The notes beneath the pieces are model-generated. The model had not been told where the DNA came from, made no database searches, and saw nothing but the letters and a program-made list of their open reading frames with translations. Positions 41,019-50,083 of a DNA stretch of 64,000 nt are shown in pieces (the stretch's first letter is position 1; every line of letters starts with the position of its first letter). The stretch is from positions 2,976,001 to 3,040,000 of the forward strand of contig NZ_CP034450.1 of NCBI RefSeq assembly GCF_003952505.1. Direction: 5' to 3'. The position numbers and the translations under genes were made by a program. This DNA comes from Mesorhizobium sp. M4B.F.Ca.ET.058.02.1.1. Its GTDB lineage: Bacteria; Pseudomonadota; Alphaproteobacteria; Rhizobiales; Rhizobiaceae.

Positions 41019-41148
41019 GGCCGGTCCCCCTGTTCTTGACCCTGCGTGTATCGGCGTCCTCTAGGACCAATCGCCGGGAGACGCAAACGGCAAAGTTTAG
41101 CTGAAGGCGATATAGGGCGGCGACGCCGAACCGGACCAAACCGAACGA

Positions 41149-41171
41149 ATTGGATAAATAATTTGACCAGT
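41149..41171. promoter_or_regulatory. Candidate GntR-type operator upstream of the regulator-lldD pair
   Basis: ATTGG (41149-41153), 13 bases, CCAGT (41167-41171): the same half-sites, apart from one base, and the same spacing as the site upstream of glcD. It lies 54 bp upstream of the regulator start, so autoregulation is expected. Confidence 0.55.
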
Positions 41172-41225
41172 TGGCGACACAGGCTTTAATCTGAACGTCA
41201 ACCGCTTCTTTTCCCAGGCACCCCG

Positions 41226-42023
41226 TTGAGCGATATTTTCTCCAGGATCGAGCATTCGCGCACCGCCGACGAGGTGGTGCAGCAGATCGAGAGCCTGATC
41301 CTGGAAGGCGTGTTGCGCACCGGTGACCGGCTGCCGGGCGAGCGCGAGCTGGCGCGCCAGTTCGACGTGTCACGGCCGATCCTGCGCGACGCGCTGAAGG
41401 CGCTGGAGGGGCGTGGGCTGCTGACGACCAAGGCCGGCGGTGGCACTCATGTCGCCGACGTCATCGGCCAGCTGTTCACCAAGCCGGTGACCGACCTCAT
41501 CTCGATGCACCGCAAGGCGGTGACCGACTATCTGGAGTATCGCCGCGAGATCGAGGCGGTCGCCGCCGAATACGCGGCGCGGCGCGCCACGCCGGAAGAC
41601 CTTACGCTGCTCGACAGCATCATGGCGCGCATGGACGAGGCGCACCGCACCGGCGATTTCGACGACGAGGCCGAGATCGACATCGAGTTCCACCACGCCA
41701 TCTCGGAATGCGCGCACAACATCATCCTGCTGCATACGCTGCGCTCCTGCTACCGGCTGTTGTCGGAAGGTGTGTTCCAGAACCGGCTTCTGGTGTTCAG
41801 CGTGCCCGGCGCGCGCGAGGCCCTGCTTCACCAGCACCGGGCGATCTATGCGGCGATCAAGGCCGGCGATCCGGCGGCTGCCCGGCAAGCGGCCATGGAC
41901 CACATCTCCTATGTCGAGCGCTCGATGCTCGAGGCCGAACGCAGCGGCGACTGGCAGCGCGTGTCACGGCTGAGGCTGAGACAGCGCTCCGACGCCGGCG
42001 ACGGCGCCAAGACAACGAATTAG
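41226..42023 (+). CDS. GntR/FadR-family regulator (LldR/GlcC-like)
   Basis: A 265-aa regulator. The N-terminal winged helix (residues about 12-75) has GDRLPGERELARQFDVSRPILRD, and the C-terminal FCD-type helical effector domain contains the metal/effector His pattern in EIDIEFHHAISECAHN. The start is TTG at 41226. lldD begins 22 bp downstream, so it probably senses L-lactate or a related hydroxy acid. A matching operator upstream of glcD suggests control of glycolate oxidation too. Confidence 0.88.
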   Translation: MSDIFSRIEHSRTADEVVQQIESLILEGVLRTGDRLPGERELARQFDVSRPILRDALKALEGRGLLTTKAGGGTHVADVIGQLFTKPVTDLISMHRKAVTDYLEYRREIEAVAAEYAARRATPEDLTLLDSIMARMDEAHRTGDFDDEAEIDIEFHHAISECAHNIILLHTLRSCYRLLSEGVFQNRLLVFSVPGAREALLHQHRAIYAAIKAGDPAAARQAAMDHISYVERSMLEAERSGDWQRVSRLRLRQRSDAGDGAKTTN

Positions 42024-42045
42024 CGAACACCCAGCGGGAAAGACC

Positions 42046-43182
42046 ATGAGCGACATCCTCACCATTGCCGATCTGAAGGACCTGGCGCGCCGCCGCGTGC
42101 CGAAGATGTTCTTCGACTACGCCGATTCCGGCGCCTGGACCGAAAGCACATACCGCGCCAACGAGGAGGATTTCCAGAAGATCAAGTTCCGCCAGCGCGT
42201 GCTGGTCGATATGAGCAACCGCTCGCTGGAAACGAGCATGATCGGAGAGAAGGTGGCGATGCCGGTGGCGCTGGCGCCAACCGGCCTGACCGGCATGCAG
42301 CACGCGGATGGCGAGATGCTGGCGGCGCAGGCGGCGGAAGAGTTCGGTGTGCCGTTCACGCTGTCGACGATGAGCATTTGCTCGATTGAGGATGTCGCCT
42401 CGGTGACGAAGAGGCCGTTCTGGTTCCAGCTCTACGTGCTGCGCGACAAGGACTTTGTCCTCAACCTGATCGATAGGGCGAAGGCGGCGAAATGCTCGGC
42501 GCTGGTGCTGACGCTCGACCTGCAGATCCTCGGCCAGCGCCACAAGGATGTCCGCAACGGGCTGTCGGCGCCGCCCAAGATGACGCTCGCCAACATCATC
42601 GACCTGGCGCTCAAGCCGCGCTGGTGTCTGGGCATAGCCGGCACCAAGCGCCGCACCTTCCGCAACATCGTCGGCCATGCCAAGGGGGTCGGCGACGTCT
42701 CTTCGCTGTCGTCGTGGACGACGGAGCAGTTCGACCCGCAACTGTCGTGGAAGGATGTCGCCTGGATCAAGGAGCGCTGGGGAGGCAAGCTGATCCTGAA
42801 GGGCATCCTCGACAAGGAGGACGCGCTGATGGCGGCCCAGACCGGCGCCGACGCGATCGTCGTTTCCAACCATGGCGGACGCCAACTCGACGGCGCCGCC
42901 TCGTCGATCGAGGTGCTGGAGGAGATCGCCGACGCCGTCGGCGACAGGATCGAGGTGCACATGGATGGCGGCATCCGCTCGGGCCAGGACGTGCTCAAGG
43001 CGCTCTGCCTCGGCGCCAAGGGCACCTATATCGGCCGTCCCTTCCTCTACGGCCTCGGCGCCATGGGCAAGGACGGGGTCACCAAGGCGCTGGAGATCAT
43101 CCGCAAGGAAATGGACATCACGCTGGCACTGTGCGGTAAGCGTTTGGTAACCGACATGGGCAAGGACCAGCTGAGGCGCTAG
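42046..43182 (+). CDS. lldD: FMN-dependent alpha-hydroxy acid dehydrogenase (L-lactate type)
   Basis: A 378-aa TIM-barrel flavoenzyme that oxidises L-lactate to pyruvate. It starts in the family manner (IADLKDLARRRVPKMFFDYADSGAWTE, in part). The catalytic base lies in VVSNHGGRQLDGA, with MDGGIRSGQDVLKALCLGAKG and IGRPFLYGLGAMG forming the FMN phosphate site. Lactate, mandelate and glycolate oxidases share these motifs, but length and the adjacent GntR regulator favour LldD. It is co-transcribed with the regulator. Confidence 0.92.
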   Translation: MSDILTIADLKDLARRRVPKMFFDYADSGAWTESTYRANEEDFQKIKFRQRVLVDMSNRSLETSMIGEKVAMPVALAPTGLTGMQHADGEMLAAQAAEEFGVPFTLSTMSICSIEDVASVTKRPFWFQLYVLRDKDFVLNLIDRAKAAKCSALVLTLDLQILGQRHKDVRNGLSAPPKMTLANIIDLALKPRWCLGIAGTKRRTFRNIVGHAKGVGDVSSLSSWTTEQFDPQLSWKDVAWIKERWGGKLILKGILDKEDALMAAQTGADAIVVSNHGGRQLDGAASSIEVLEEIADAVGDRIEVHMDGGIRSGQDVLKALCLGAKGTYIGRPFLYGLGAMGKDGVTKALEIIRKEMDITLALCGKRLVTDMGKDQLRR

Positions 43183-43241
43183 GGCCTATTCACCTATCCG
43201 CCCTAGTTTCCCGTGATGATCGATACGGGAAGACGCTCACC

Positions 43242-44015
43242 GTGACCGAAACCGGCATCCACTATCTCGACGCGCGCGGGCCGGAAGGCATGCGGCTCTG
43301 CGCCATCGGCGACGTGCATGGCCGGCTCGACCTCCTGGCCGCCATGCACCGCCGGATCGAAAGCGAGCTCGAATACAAGCCGACCGCTGACTGGCGTGCC
43401 ATCCATCTCGGCGACTATGCCGACCGTGGGCCGGACTCCAGGGGTGTGATCGATTTCCTGATCGACGCGCAGAAGCGCGACCCGCGCCACCTGATGCTCG
43501 CCGGCAACCATGACATCGGCTTTCTCGACTTTCTCGCCGAACCCGATCCGGACGGCCTGTTCATGCGCTATGGCGGCGTCCAGACGGCGCAGTCCTATGG
43601 CGTTGATCTGGTCGCGGACGCGCGCTGGTTCGGCAAGGCAGAGACGGTACGGAAAGGACACGCGGCCCTGATCGAGGCCGTACCGCAAGCCCATGTCGAT
43701 TTCCTGCGCTCACTGCCGTTTTCCGTGGCCTTCGGCGACTTCTTCTTCTGCCATGCCGGCATCCGGCCAGGCGTGCCGCTCGAAAGCCAGAGTCCGCAGG
43801 ACCTGATCTGGATTCGCGATGCCTTTCACGATCACCCCGGCCTTTATCCGAAGGTGATCGTGCATGGGCACACACCGGTGCCGGAGGCCGAAATCATGGC
43901 CAACCGCGTCAATGTCGACACGCTCGCCTGGCATTCGGGAACGCTCAGCGCGCTCGTTGTCGACGGCGCGGAAAAGCGCATCCTGACGGTCGAAGGGCGG
44001 CCGTTCCAGTCATGA
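43242..44015 (+). CDS. PPP-type metallophosphatase
   Basis: A 257-aa calcineurin-like serine/threonine phosphatase of the bacterial PrpA/ApaH-related group. The metal motifs are in order: GDVHGRLD, GDYADRGPDS, AGNHD, the His of FFCHAGIRPGVP and IVHGHTPVPEAE. The start is GTG at 43242. It is followed by a small GATCCC hairpin (44014-44031). The substrate is unknown; relatives dephosphorylate proteins or dinucleoside polyphosphates. Confidence 0.88.
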   Translation: MTETGIHYLDARGPEGMRLCAIGDVHGRLDLLAAMHRRIESELEYKPTADWRAIHLGDYADRGPDSRGVIDFLIDAQKRDPRHLMLAGNHDIGFLDFLAEPDPDGLFMRYGGVQTAQSYGVDLVADARWFGKAETVRKGHAALIEAVPQAHVDFLRSLPFSVAFGDFFFCHAGIRPGVPLESQSPQDLIWIRDAFHDHPGLYPKVIVHGHTPVPEAEIMANRVNVDTLAWHSGTLSALVVDGAEKRILTVEGRPFQS

Positions 44016-44031
44016 TCCCGACTATGGGATC
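44014..44031. terminator. Short hairpin after the phosphatase gene
   Basis: GATCCC-GACTAT-GGGATC begins at the stop codon. No long T run follows, so termination is uncertain. Confidence 0.35.
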
Positions 44032-44061
44032 AGCTTTCCGTTTGTCGGGAAGGACCAGGCT

Positions 44062-44202
44062 TCAGCGAAGGGCGGCGGTGACGCCGTAGCCGTCGACGGC
44101 CTGATGATTGTTGGCGGCGTCGGCCGAATAGATGCCGAGGCCGCACAGGACGATGGCAGACAGCATAACAAAGGACAAAAGCGCTGCTTTCACGGACGTC
44201 AT
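44062..44202 (-). CDS. 46-aa small exported protein, unknown
   Basis: A short frame starting MTSVKAALLSFVMLSAIVLC, with a lysine, a hydrophobic stretch of about 20 residues and a possible cleavage near YSADA, leaving only about 18 residues (NNHQAVDGYGVTAALR). The basic-hydrophobic start looks like a signal peptide or single membrane anchor. An AGAG element lies just before the ATG. It is convergent with the phosphatase. No family was recognised. Confidence 0.45.
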   Translation of the reverse strand: MTSVKAALLSFVMLSAIVLCGLGIYSADAANNHQAVDGYGVTAALR

Positions 44203-44521
44203 CTCTGGTTGAGCTTCCTGCATCTGTGCACGACCCGGTTACCAATGCGTTGAAACGATAAAATGCGTCTCAATGTTTCGACGATCTCGCGTTTCTAAGC
44301 AGATTCCGTATCGCCGGTGTGTCGCGCGGATCACACAGAAGGTTCATCGCGGTTGCACCGGCGATACAAAGCGCGCGCCTTCTAGGATGGCGCGCGGCCA
44401 CAAACCAAGGATGAAAAGGGTTTTCCCCAGCCGGAACTGCCGTGGCGTGCCAATAATGTCACGCCGCCCCAGGTCGGTGTGCGCCAAAGTGGGAGATTCA
44501 GGTCAGGCCGAGCCGAAAACT
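44203..44521. other. Gene-free stretch upstream of the small exported protein gene
   Basis: No supported coding frame. AT-richer sequence near 44250-44290 could hold the promoter of the small minus-strand gene. Long plus-strand frames here have no recognisable protein content. Confidence 0.5.
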
Positions 44522-44587
44522 ATGGCTTTTGAGAACCGGAGCGGAGCGTACTTGAAGTACGTGAGCACCAGAAGCGCAGGAAGCCAT
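44522..44587. repeat. 66-bp structured repeat-like element with central palindrome
   Basis: The outer arms ATGGCTT (44522-44528) and AAGCCAT (44581-44587) enclose the 13-bp palindrome GTACTTGAAGTAC (44548-44560). It lies 37 bp beyond the 3' end of the glutamine amidotransferase gene. A second copy was not found in the window. Confidence 0.55.
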
Positions 44588-44623
44588 TGTTTGCAGGCTG
44601 CCTCACCTGAATATCGACACGCT

Positions 44624-45322
44624 TCAGATGGTCGCCACCCAGGCGCGGGCAATGGCCAGACCGGCGGCGTCGGCATCGGAACCATTGCGGGTGATTTCGC
44701 CGTCGAGCCGATCGTTCCAGTCGGGATGGCGCTCGGCGATGAGGGAGGCGAAGGATGTGCTCCAGTCGCGCACCATCGGCGTATCCGCCTCGAAATGGAA
44801 CTGGAAGGCGTAAACGGCGCGGCCAAGGCGGAAGGCCTGGTTCTCGGCGACGGCGCTGCCTGCCAGCCGCACGGCATTCTGCGGCAGCGCGAAGGTGTCG
44901 TCGTGCCATTCGAAGATCGGGAAATTCTCCGGCAAGGCTGCCAGCACCGGATCGGTCTTGGCCGCCGGCGTCAGTGACACCTGGTGCCAGCCGAACTCGG
45001 TGGCACCGCCGATCTGGTTCTCGCCGCCGAAGGCCCGCGCCAGCAACTGGCTGCCGAGGCAGATGCCGAGCACCGAGCGGTCCCTGTCGGCGAAGTCGCG
45101 GGTCAGATCGAGCAATTCGGGGAAATAGGGGCAGAGTTTGTCATCGAGCGCGTTCTGGGCGCCGCCCAGCACGACTATGGCGTCATGCTCGCCGCTGTGC
45201 TCGGGCAGGGCCTCGCCACGATAGGGCTTGCGCAGATCGATATCGGCGCCAGCCTCGACCAGTGCGGCGCCGATCTGGCCAAGGCCCTCATTGTCGAAAT
45301 TCTGAACGACCAGGACGCGCAT
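44624..45322 (-). CDS. Class I glutamine amidotransferase-like protein
   Basis: A 232-aa stand-alone GATase1 domain. The nucleophile Cys is in GICLGSQLLARAFGG near residue 97, the His/Glu pair lies in YAFQFHFEADTP near residue 178, and the oxyanion segment is VVLGGAQNALDD. Such proteins resemble GMP synthase-like amidotransferases of polyamine or amino acid catabolism. No synthetase partner is adjacent, so the ammonia acceptor or substrate is unknown. Divergent from the 215-aa gene at 45398. Confidence 0.85.
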   Translation of the reverse strand: MRVLVVQNFDNEGLGQIGAALVEAGADIDLRKPYRGEALPEHSGEHDAIVVLGGAQNALDDKLCPYFPELLDLTRDFADRDRSVLGICLGSQLLARAFGGENQIGGATEFGWHQVSLTPAAKTDPVLAALPENFPIFEWHDDTFALPQNAVRLAGSAVAENQAFRLGRAVYAFQFHFEADTPMVRDWSTSFASLIAERHPDWNDRLDGEITRNGSDADAAGLAIARAWVATI

Positions 45323-45397
45323 CGAAACCCTGCTGACATGATATTGATCCCGCGAGCGATATCATGGCGCCCGCATCGCAGCCAAGAAGGAACGCCT

Positions 45398-46045
45398 ATG
45401 CCACTGCAGAACCGGGTCGATCCGTTCGGCGCAATCCACGCGGTGCCCGAACGCGGCCTGTTCACCGGCAATCGCGGCATCATCCACGACCCCGAGACGA
45501 AGACGCTGTTGAGGAAGCGCTGGGCGCTTCAGGCCTGGATCATCTGCGTGTGCCAATTTCGCAATGTGCGACGCGAGCCGATGGGCCGCAACAGGCAGGG
45601 CGGCAAGGCGGGCTGGACCGAGCTGTTCTTCCTCGACGAGGTGACGGCGCTTGCCGCCGGCCACCGGCCCTGCTTCTTCTGCCGGCGCGAACGGGCGAGC
45701 GACTTCGTCCGCCGCTTCGGCGGGGCGTTCGGCATCGCCGAGCCGCGCGCGCCGATGCTCGACAAGCGGCTGCACAGGGAGCGGCTGGCGGCTGGCGGCC
45801 AGCCGCCGGCGGTCAAGCCGGAAGCGCTGGCCGCCCTGCCCGATGGCGTCATGGTTGCTGACGGCAACGCGGCTTATGCCCTGCACGGCGGCCAAGCGCT
45901 GCGCTGGTCGTTCGCTGGCTATGGCGCGCCGGCCGCTTTTGGCGATCTGGCCGGCCGGCCACTCCGGCTGCTGACACCGGCGACCACCATTTCGGTGCTG
46001 CGGCAAGGCTACGTGCCGGCATGGCACCCTTCCGCCGAGGCTTGA
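45398..46045 (+). CDS. Conserved hypothetical protein with a CxxC motif
   Basis: A 215-aa cytosolic protein without membrane segments. It has [20 protein letters not shown] near the start and an [18 protein letters not shown] segment with two Cys two residues apart, which could bind metal; only one further Cys (in WIICVCQF) precedes it. A beta-rich tail follows. The start at 45398 has AAGGAACGCC upstream; the frame is open far upstream but over the divergent gene. It precedes rsmE by 31 bp and may be co-transcribed. Function not recognised. Confidence 0.7.
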   Translation: MPLQNRVDPFGAIHAVPERGLFTGNRGIIHDPETKTLLRKRWALQAWIICVCQFRNVRREPMGRNRQGGKAGWTELFFLDEVTALAAGHRPCFFCRRERASDFVRRFGGAFGIAEPRAPMLDKRLHRERLAAGGQPPAVKPEALAALPDGVMVADGNAAYALHGGQALRWSFAGYGAPAAFGDLAGRPLRLLTPATTISVLRQGYVPAWHPSAEA

Positions 46046-46076
46046 CGGCAAACACCGCCTCGCCCATTGCTCGGCC

Positions 46077-46811
46077 ATGCGCGCCAATTACAAGATGCAG
46101 CGGCTGTTCGTGCCTGACGATCTCGGAACCGGCATTGAATTCGATGCCGGGCCACAGCAAAGCCATTACCTGATGCATGTGCTGCGGCTCGGCGAAGGCG
46201 CGGAGCTCCTGGTGTTCAACGGCCGCGACGGCGAGTGGTCGGCGGCGATCGCGGCAAAGTCCAAAAAGGCGGTTCGGCTGAAGGTTGCCTCCCTGCAGCG
46301 GCCGCAGCCGCCGCTGCCCGATCTCGTCTACTGCTTCGCGCCGCTGAAGCAGGGACGGCTCGACTATCTGGTGCAGAAGGCGGTCGAGATGGGTGCCGGT
46401 ATCCTGCAGCCGGTGATTACGCAACACACGCAAGTGGCCAAGCCAGGCATCGAGCGGCTGCGCGCCAATGTCGTGGAGGCGGCCGAACAATGTGGCATCC
46501 TGGCGGTGCCTGAGGTGCGCGAGGCGGAAAAATTCGAACGCCTGCTGACAGGCTGGGACAAGGAACGGCGGCTGATCTTCTGCGACGAGGATGCCTCGAC
46601 CAACAATCCGCTGCCGGCGCTGCAGGCGGTCGACGAGACCAAGCTCGGCCTGCTGGTCGGACCGGAGGGCGGCTTTTCCGACGACGAGCGCAAGATGTTG
46701 AGGGCGCTGCCTTTCGTCACCGCCATCCCGCTCGGGCCGCGCATCCTTCGCGCCGACACGGCCGCGGTGGCCGCGCTTGCGGTGATCCAGGCGACAATCG
46801 GTGATTGGTGA
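46077..46811 (+). CDS. rsmE: 16S rRNA (uracil1498-N3)-methyltransferase
   Basis: A 244-aa SPOUT-class enzyme that methylates U1498 of 16S rRNA. The N-terminal PUA-like domain includes [20 protein letters not shown], and the C-terminal trefoil-knot SAM site has [15 protein letters not shown] and [20 protein letters not shown]. Length and motifs match the family throughout. It lies 31 bp after the hypothetical gene and about 185 bp upstream of gshA. Confidence 0.95.
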   Translation: MRANYKMQRLFVPDDLGTGIEFDAGPQQSHYLMHVLRLGEGAELLVFNGRDGEWSAAIAAKSKKAVRLKVASLQRPQPPLPDLVYCFAPLKQGRLDYLVQKAVEMGAGILQPVITQHTQVAKPGIERLRANVVEAAEQCGILAVPEVREAEKFERLLTGWDKERRLIFCDEDASTNNPLPALQAVDETKLGLLVGPEGGFSDDERKMLRALPFVTAIPLGPRILRADTAAVAALAVIQATIGDW

Positions 46812-46996
46812 TCAATTCGAGTTGAGCCCTGGCTCAGGATTTTTCGCTTGATCGGCTACTGACATTTCGTCCATCTAGCGCCGGCGGTCGTTCGGCCGCC
46901 TATAGCGCCGCGCTCTTTTGTGCGCACAAGGAACGCTGTAGCACTATGGTTTGGCGCATGATCGGTCTTGGGGATCACGCGTCGGGAGGGCTTCTG

Positions 46997-48370
46997 ATGG
47001 CGCGCGACACGACCGATTTCCGGCCCATCGAGGGCGTCGACGAACTTGTCGCCTACCTGGCCGCCGGCAATAAGCCGCGCGACCAATGGCGTATCGGCAC
47101 CGAGCACGAGAAGTTTCCGTTCTATGTCGACGGCAATGCGCCGGTGCCCTATGGCGGCGAGCGCGGCATCCGCGCCATTCTAGAGGGCATGCAGCAAAAG
47201 CTCGGCTGGGATCCGATCATCGATGACGGTCGCATCATTGGCCTGGTCGAGCCGACCGGCCAGGGCGCGATCTCGCTTGAGCCGGGCGGCCAGTTCGAGC
47301 TCTCCGGCGCGCCGCTGGAGTCGATCCACCAGACCTGCCGCGAGGGCAATGCGCATCTTGCGCAGGTGCGCGAAATCGCCGAGCCGCTCGGCATCCGCTT
47401 CCTCGGGCTCGGCGGCAGCCCGAAATGGTCGCTCGCCGAAACGCCCAAAATGCCGAAGTCGCGCTACGAGATCATGACCCGCTACATGCCGAAGATCGGC
47501 ACCAAGGGCCTCGACATGATGTACCGCACCTGCACCATCCAGGTGAATCTCGACTTCGAGAGCGAGGCGGACATGCGCCGCAAGATGCAGGTCTCGCTCA
47601 AGCTGCAGCCGCTGTCGACGGCGCTGTTCGCCAACTCGCCCTTCACCGAAAGCCGACCGAACGGGCTGCAGAGCTGGCGCGGCGACATCTGGCGCGACAC
47701 CGACAACCAGCGCTCCGGCCTGCTCGAATTCTGCTTCTCGCCCGATTTCGGCTTCGCCGACTATGTCGAATGGGCGCTCGACGTGCCGATGTATTTCGTC
47801 ATCCGCGACGGCCACTATCACGACATGACGCACATCACCTTCCGCCAGTTCATAACAGGGGCCGCCCGCAATGAGGTCCCGGACGGGCTGCCGACGATGG
47901 GCGATTGGGCAAACCACCTGTCGACGCTGTTCCCCGACGTCAGGCTGAAGCGCTTCCTCGAAATGCGCGGCGCCGATGGCGGACCGTGGCGGCGCATCTG
48001 CGCGCTGCCGGCCTTCTGGGTCGGGCTGCTCTATGACGAGGCCGCGCTGGACGCCGCCGAGGCGCTGACCTCGAACTGGACCTACAGGGAAGTGCTGGCA
48101 ATGCGCAACGCCGTGCCGGAGCTGGGCATTTCGGCGCCGTTCCGCAACACGACCTTGCGCGATGTCGCGCGCGACGTGCTCTCCATCTCGCGCTCGGGGC
48201 TGAAGAACCGCGCACGCAGGAACCGTGATGGCTATGACGAGACCTCGTTCCTCAACACGCTGGACGAAGTGGTGGCGCGCGGCACGACAAGCGCCGAGGA
48301 GATGCTGTCGGCCTACCACACGCGCTGGGGCGGCTCGATCGAGCCGGTGTTCATGGAGTATGCCTACTGA
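46997..48370 (+). CDS. gshA: Glutamate-cysteine ligase, plant/alphaproteobacterial type
   Basis: A 457-aa enzyme for the first step of glutathione synthesis, ATP-dependent joining of glutamate and cysteine. It has the GCS2-like plant-type pattern: WRIGTEHEKFPFYVD near the start with the metal-binding Glu residues, GQGAISLEPGGQFELSGAPL, and MYRTCTIQVNLDFESEADM. The ATG at 46997 is preceded by GGGAGGG; the open frame extends to 46946. It appears to be a single-gene unit following rsmE. Confidence 0.95.
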   Translation: MARDTTDFRPIEGVDELVAYLAAGNKPRDQWRIGTEHEKFPFYVDGNAPVPYGGERGIRAILEGMQQKLGWDPIIDDGRIIGLVEPTGQGAISLEPGGQFELSGAPLESIHQTCREGNAHLAQVREIAEPLGIRFLGLGGSPKWSLAETPKMPKSRYEIMTRYMPKIGTKGLDMMYRTCTIQVNLDFESEADMRRKMQVSLKLQPLSTALFANSPFTESRPNGLQSWRGDIWRDTDNQRSGLLEFCFSPDFGFADYVEWALDVPMYFVIRDGHYHDMTHITFRQFITGAARNEVPDGLPTMGDWANHLSTLFPDVRLKRFLEMRGADGGPWRRICALPAFWVGLLYDEAALDAAEALTSNWTYREVLAMRNAVPELGISAPFRNTTLRDVARDVLSISRSGLKNRARRNRDGYDETSFLNTLDEVVARGTTSAEEMLSAYHTRWGGSIEPVFMEYAY

Positions 48371-48473
48371 CCCTTCGCCATCCGACCGGTTGAGGCTTCG
48401 GCAAAAGCCGCTTCAATCAAGGATGGAAACGAACTAGGTTTCTCCAACGAGGATGTTCCCGGAGGAGATTCCA

Positions 48474-49466
48474 ATGCCTTCCCTGTTCGACATATTCGCC
48501 CAGGCGCAGAACGGCGCCGGCATGCAGGCGCTGGCTCAGCAGTTCGGGCTTTCGATGCAGCAGACCCAGGCCGCGGTCGAGGCGCTGCTGCCTGCCTTTT
48601 CGCAAGGGCTGCAACGCAACACGGCCGACCCCTACGGGCTCGGCGCCTTCATGACCGCGATGGCGAGCGGCCAGCACGCCAAATATTTCGAGGACGCGAC
48701 CCGGGCCTTCTCGCCGCAAGGCATCAACGAGGGCAACGGCATTCTTGGCCATCTGTTCGGCTCGAAGGAGCTGTCGCGGGCCGTGGCTGCCCAAGCCGCG
48801 CAAGCGACCGGTCTCAGCCAGCAGGTGCTGCAGCAGATGCTGCCTGCGATGGCCTCGATGATGATGGGCGGGCTGTTCAAGCAGACCACCAACCAGATGC
48901 AGGCGGCGGGCGGCTTCGGAGGCGGCGGCAATCCGCTCGGCGAGATCATAGAGCAGATGATGCGGCAGGCGGGCGGCAGCGCGCAGCAGCCGCAACAGGC
49001 GCCCAATCCCTATGGCGACAACCCGCTCGGCAAGGTGCTGCAGGACATGTTCGGCGGTGGTGCGCAGCAGCCGCAGAGCCAGCCGCAGCAGGCGCCCAAT
49101 CCCTATGGCGACAATCCGCTCGGCAAGGTCCTGCAGGACATGTTCGGCGGCGCGCAACAGCCGCAAGGCCGGACGCAGCCGCAACAGACGCAAAGTCCCT
49201 TTGGCGACAATCCGCTGGGCAAGATGTTCGAGGAGATGCTGCGTCAGAGCGGAGGCGGCGGGTTCGGCCAGCCGGTGCCACAGCAGCAGGCACCCCAGCA
49301 GCGCGAGGCGCCGCAACCGCAGACCAACCCGAGCGGCAGGCCGAGGAACCCGTTCGACGATCTGTTCGGTAAGATGTTCGAGACCGGCGCGCGGCAACGC
49401 GACGAGTACCAAAAGGGCATGGAATCGATCTTCGATCAGTTCAAGCGCGGCATGGATCGACGTTAG
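48474..49466 (+). CDS. DUF937-type protein with tandem repeats
   Basis: A 330-aa protein. The first 140 residues are helical, DUF937-like (LAQQFGLSMQQTQAAVEALLPAFSQG, LSQQVLQQMLPAMASMMMGG). A Gln/Pro/Gly-rich region then carries three copies of a unit ending NPYGDNPLGKVLQDMFGG (the third reads SPFGDNPLGKMFEEML), and a related NPFDDLFGKMFE follows. The linkers look disordered and the units may be short helical binding motifs. The start at 48474 follows GGAGGAG. Function unknown. Confidence 0.8.
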   Translation: MPSLFDIFAQAQNGAGMQALAQQFGLSMQQTQAAVEALLPAFSQGLQRNTADPYGLGAFMTAMASGQHAKYFEDATRAFSPQGINEGNGILGHLFGSKELSRAVAAQAAQATGLSQQVLQQMLPAMASMMMGGLFKQTTNQMQAAGGFGGGGNPLGEIIEQMMRQAGGSAQQPQQAPNPYGDNPLGKVLQDMFGGGAQQPQSQPQQAPNPYGDNPLGKVLQDMFGGAQQPQGRTQPQQTQSPFGDNPLGKMFEEMLRQSGGGGFGQPVPQQQAPQQREAPQPQTNPSGRPRNPFDDLFGKMFETGARQRDEYQKGMESIFDQFKRGMDRR

Positions 49467-49479
49467 CCCGAAAAGAAGA

Positions 49480-49503
49480 GCCCGGTCCTTGGGAGGACCG
49501 GGC
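49480..49503. terminator. Stem-loop after the DUF937 gene
   Basis: A perfect 10-bp GC stem, GCCCGGTCCT (49480-49489) with AGGACCGGGC (49494-49503), and a four-base loop, 14 bp after the stop. The T tract is absent, so termination efficiency is uncertain. Confidence 0.6.
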
Positions 49504-49614
49504 AGCGTGCAGGCAGGCCGGGGGGAACCGGCAGGGAGTGGGGAGCCTGCATGAACCTTGGTCGCCGCGCCCCTTGAAAAGGTTCAGGGCGACCGAATGC
49601 ACCAGCCGGCTGGA

Positions 49615-49905
49615 TCAAGCCACCTTGCGGGCGAGATCCTCGATCGAGCCGACCCGGTCGCTGGCGATGGCGCGCAGCTTCACCGTCGGGTCACGCCCGA
49701 AGGGCACAGCGACGGCGACGTGGAGGTCGGCGCGCGTCAGCCCGATATCGGCGAGTTCGGCATCCGACATCTCGCCGAGGCGATAGAATTGGCGGCGGTT
49801 TTTCCAGGCGCGGTAGGCATCAGCGATGGCATTGGCCACGCGCGCCGCTACGGACGGACGCGTGGTGATGCGCGAGGTCTCGGTGGCGAAATCAAACGTG
49901 GTCAT
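49615..49905 (-). CDS. DUF1127 small protein
   Basis: A 96-aa protein with the arginine-rich DUF1127 (YjiS-like) motif NRRQFYRLGEMSDAELADIG followed by LTRADL at residues about 36-62, and a polar C-terminal extension. In related bacteria DUF1127 proteins act in RNA or phosphate/stress metabolism and several are activated by LysR regulators. It is divergent from the LysR gene at 50084 across 178 bp and preceded by AGGAGG. Confidence 0.88.
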   Translation of the reverse strand: MTTFDFATETSRITTRPSVAARVANAIADAYRAWKNRRQFYRLGEMSDAELADIGLTRADLHVAVAVPFGRDPTVKLRAIASDRVGSIEDLARKVA

Positions 49906-50083
49906 GTCAGTCCTCCTTCAGAGTCGAGCGGGCGAAGCCGGGCAAACGTCGCTGGGAGGAGCGCCGTTCCGGTCTCGATTCACATGCCTTCATGTGGATG
50001 TTGGAGAATGTGCCACGGTGCGATTGATTAATCCAACGAATGTTTCTAATCTTTAGCATCAACATCAATGATGGATTGGACCG

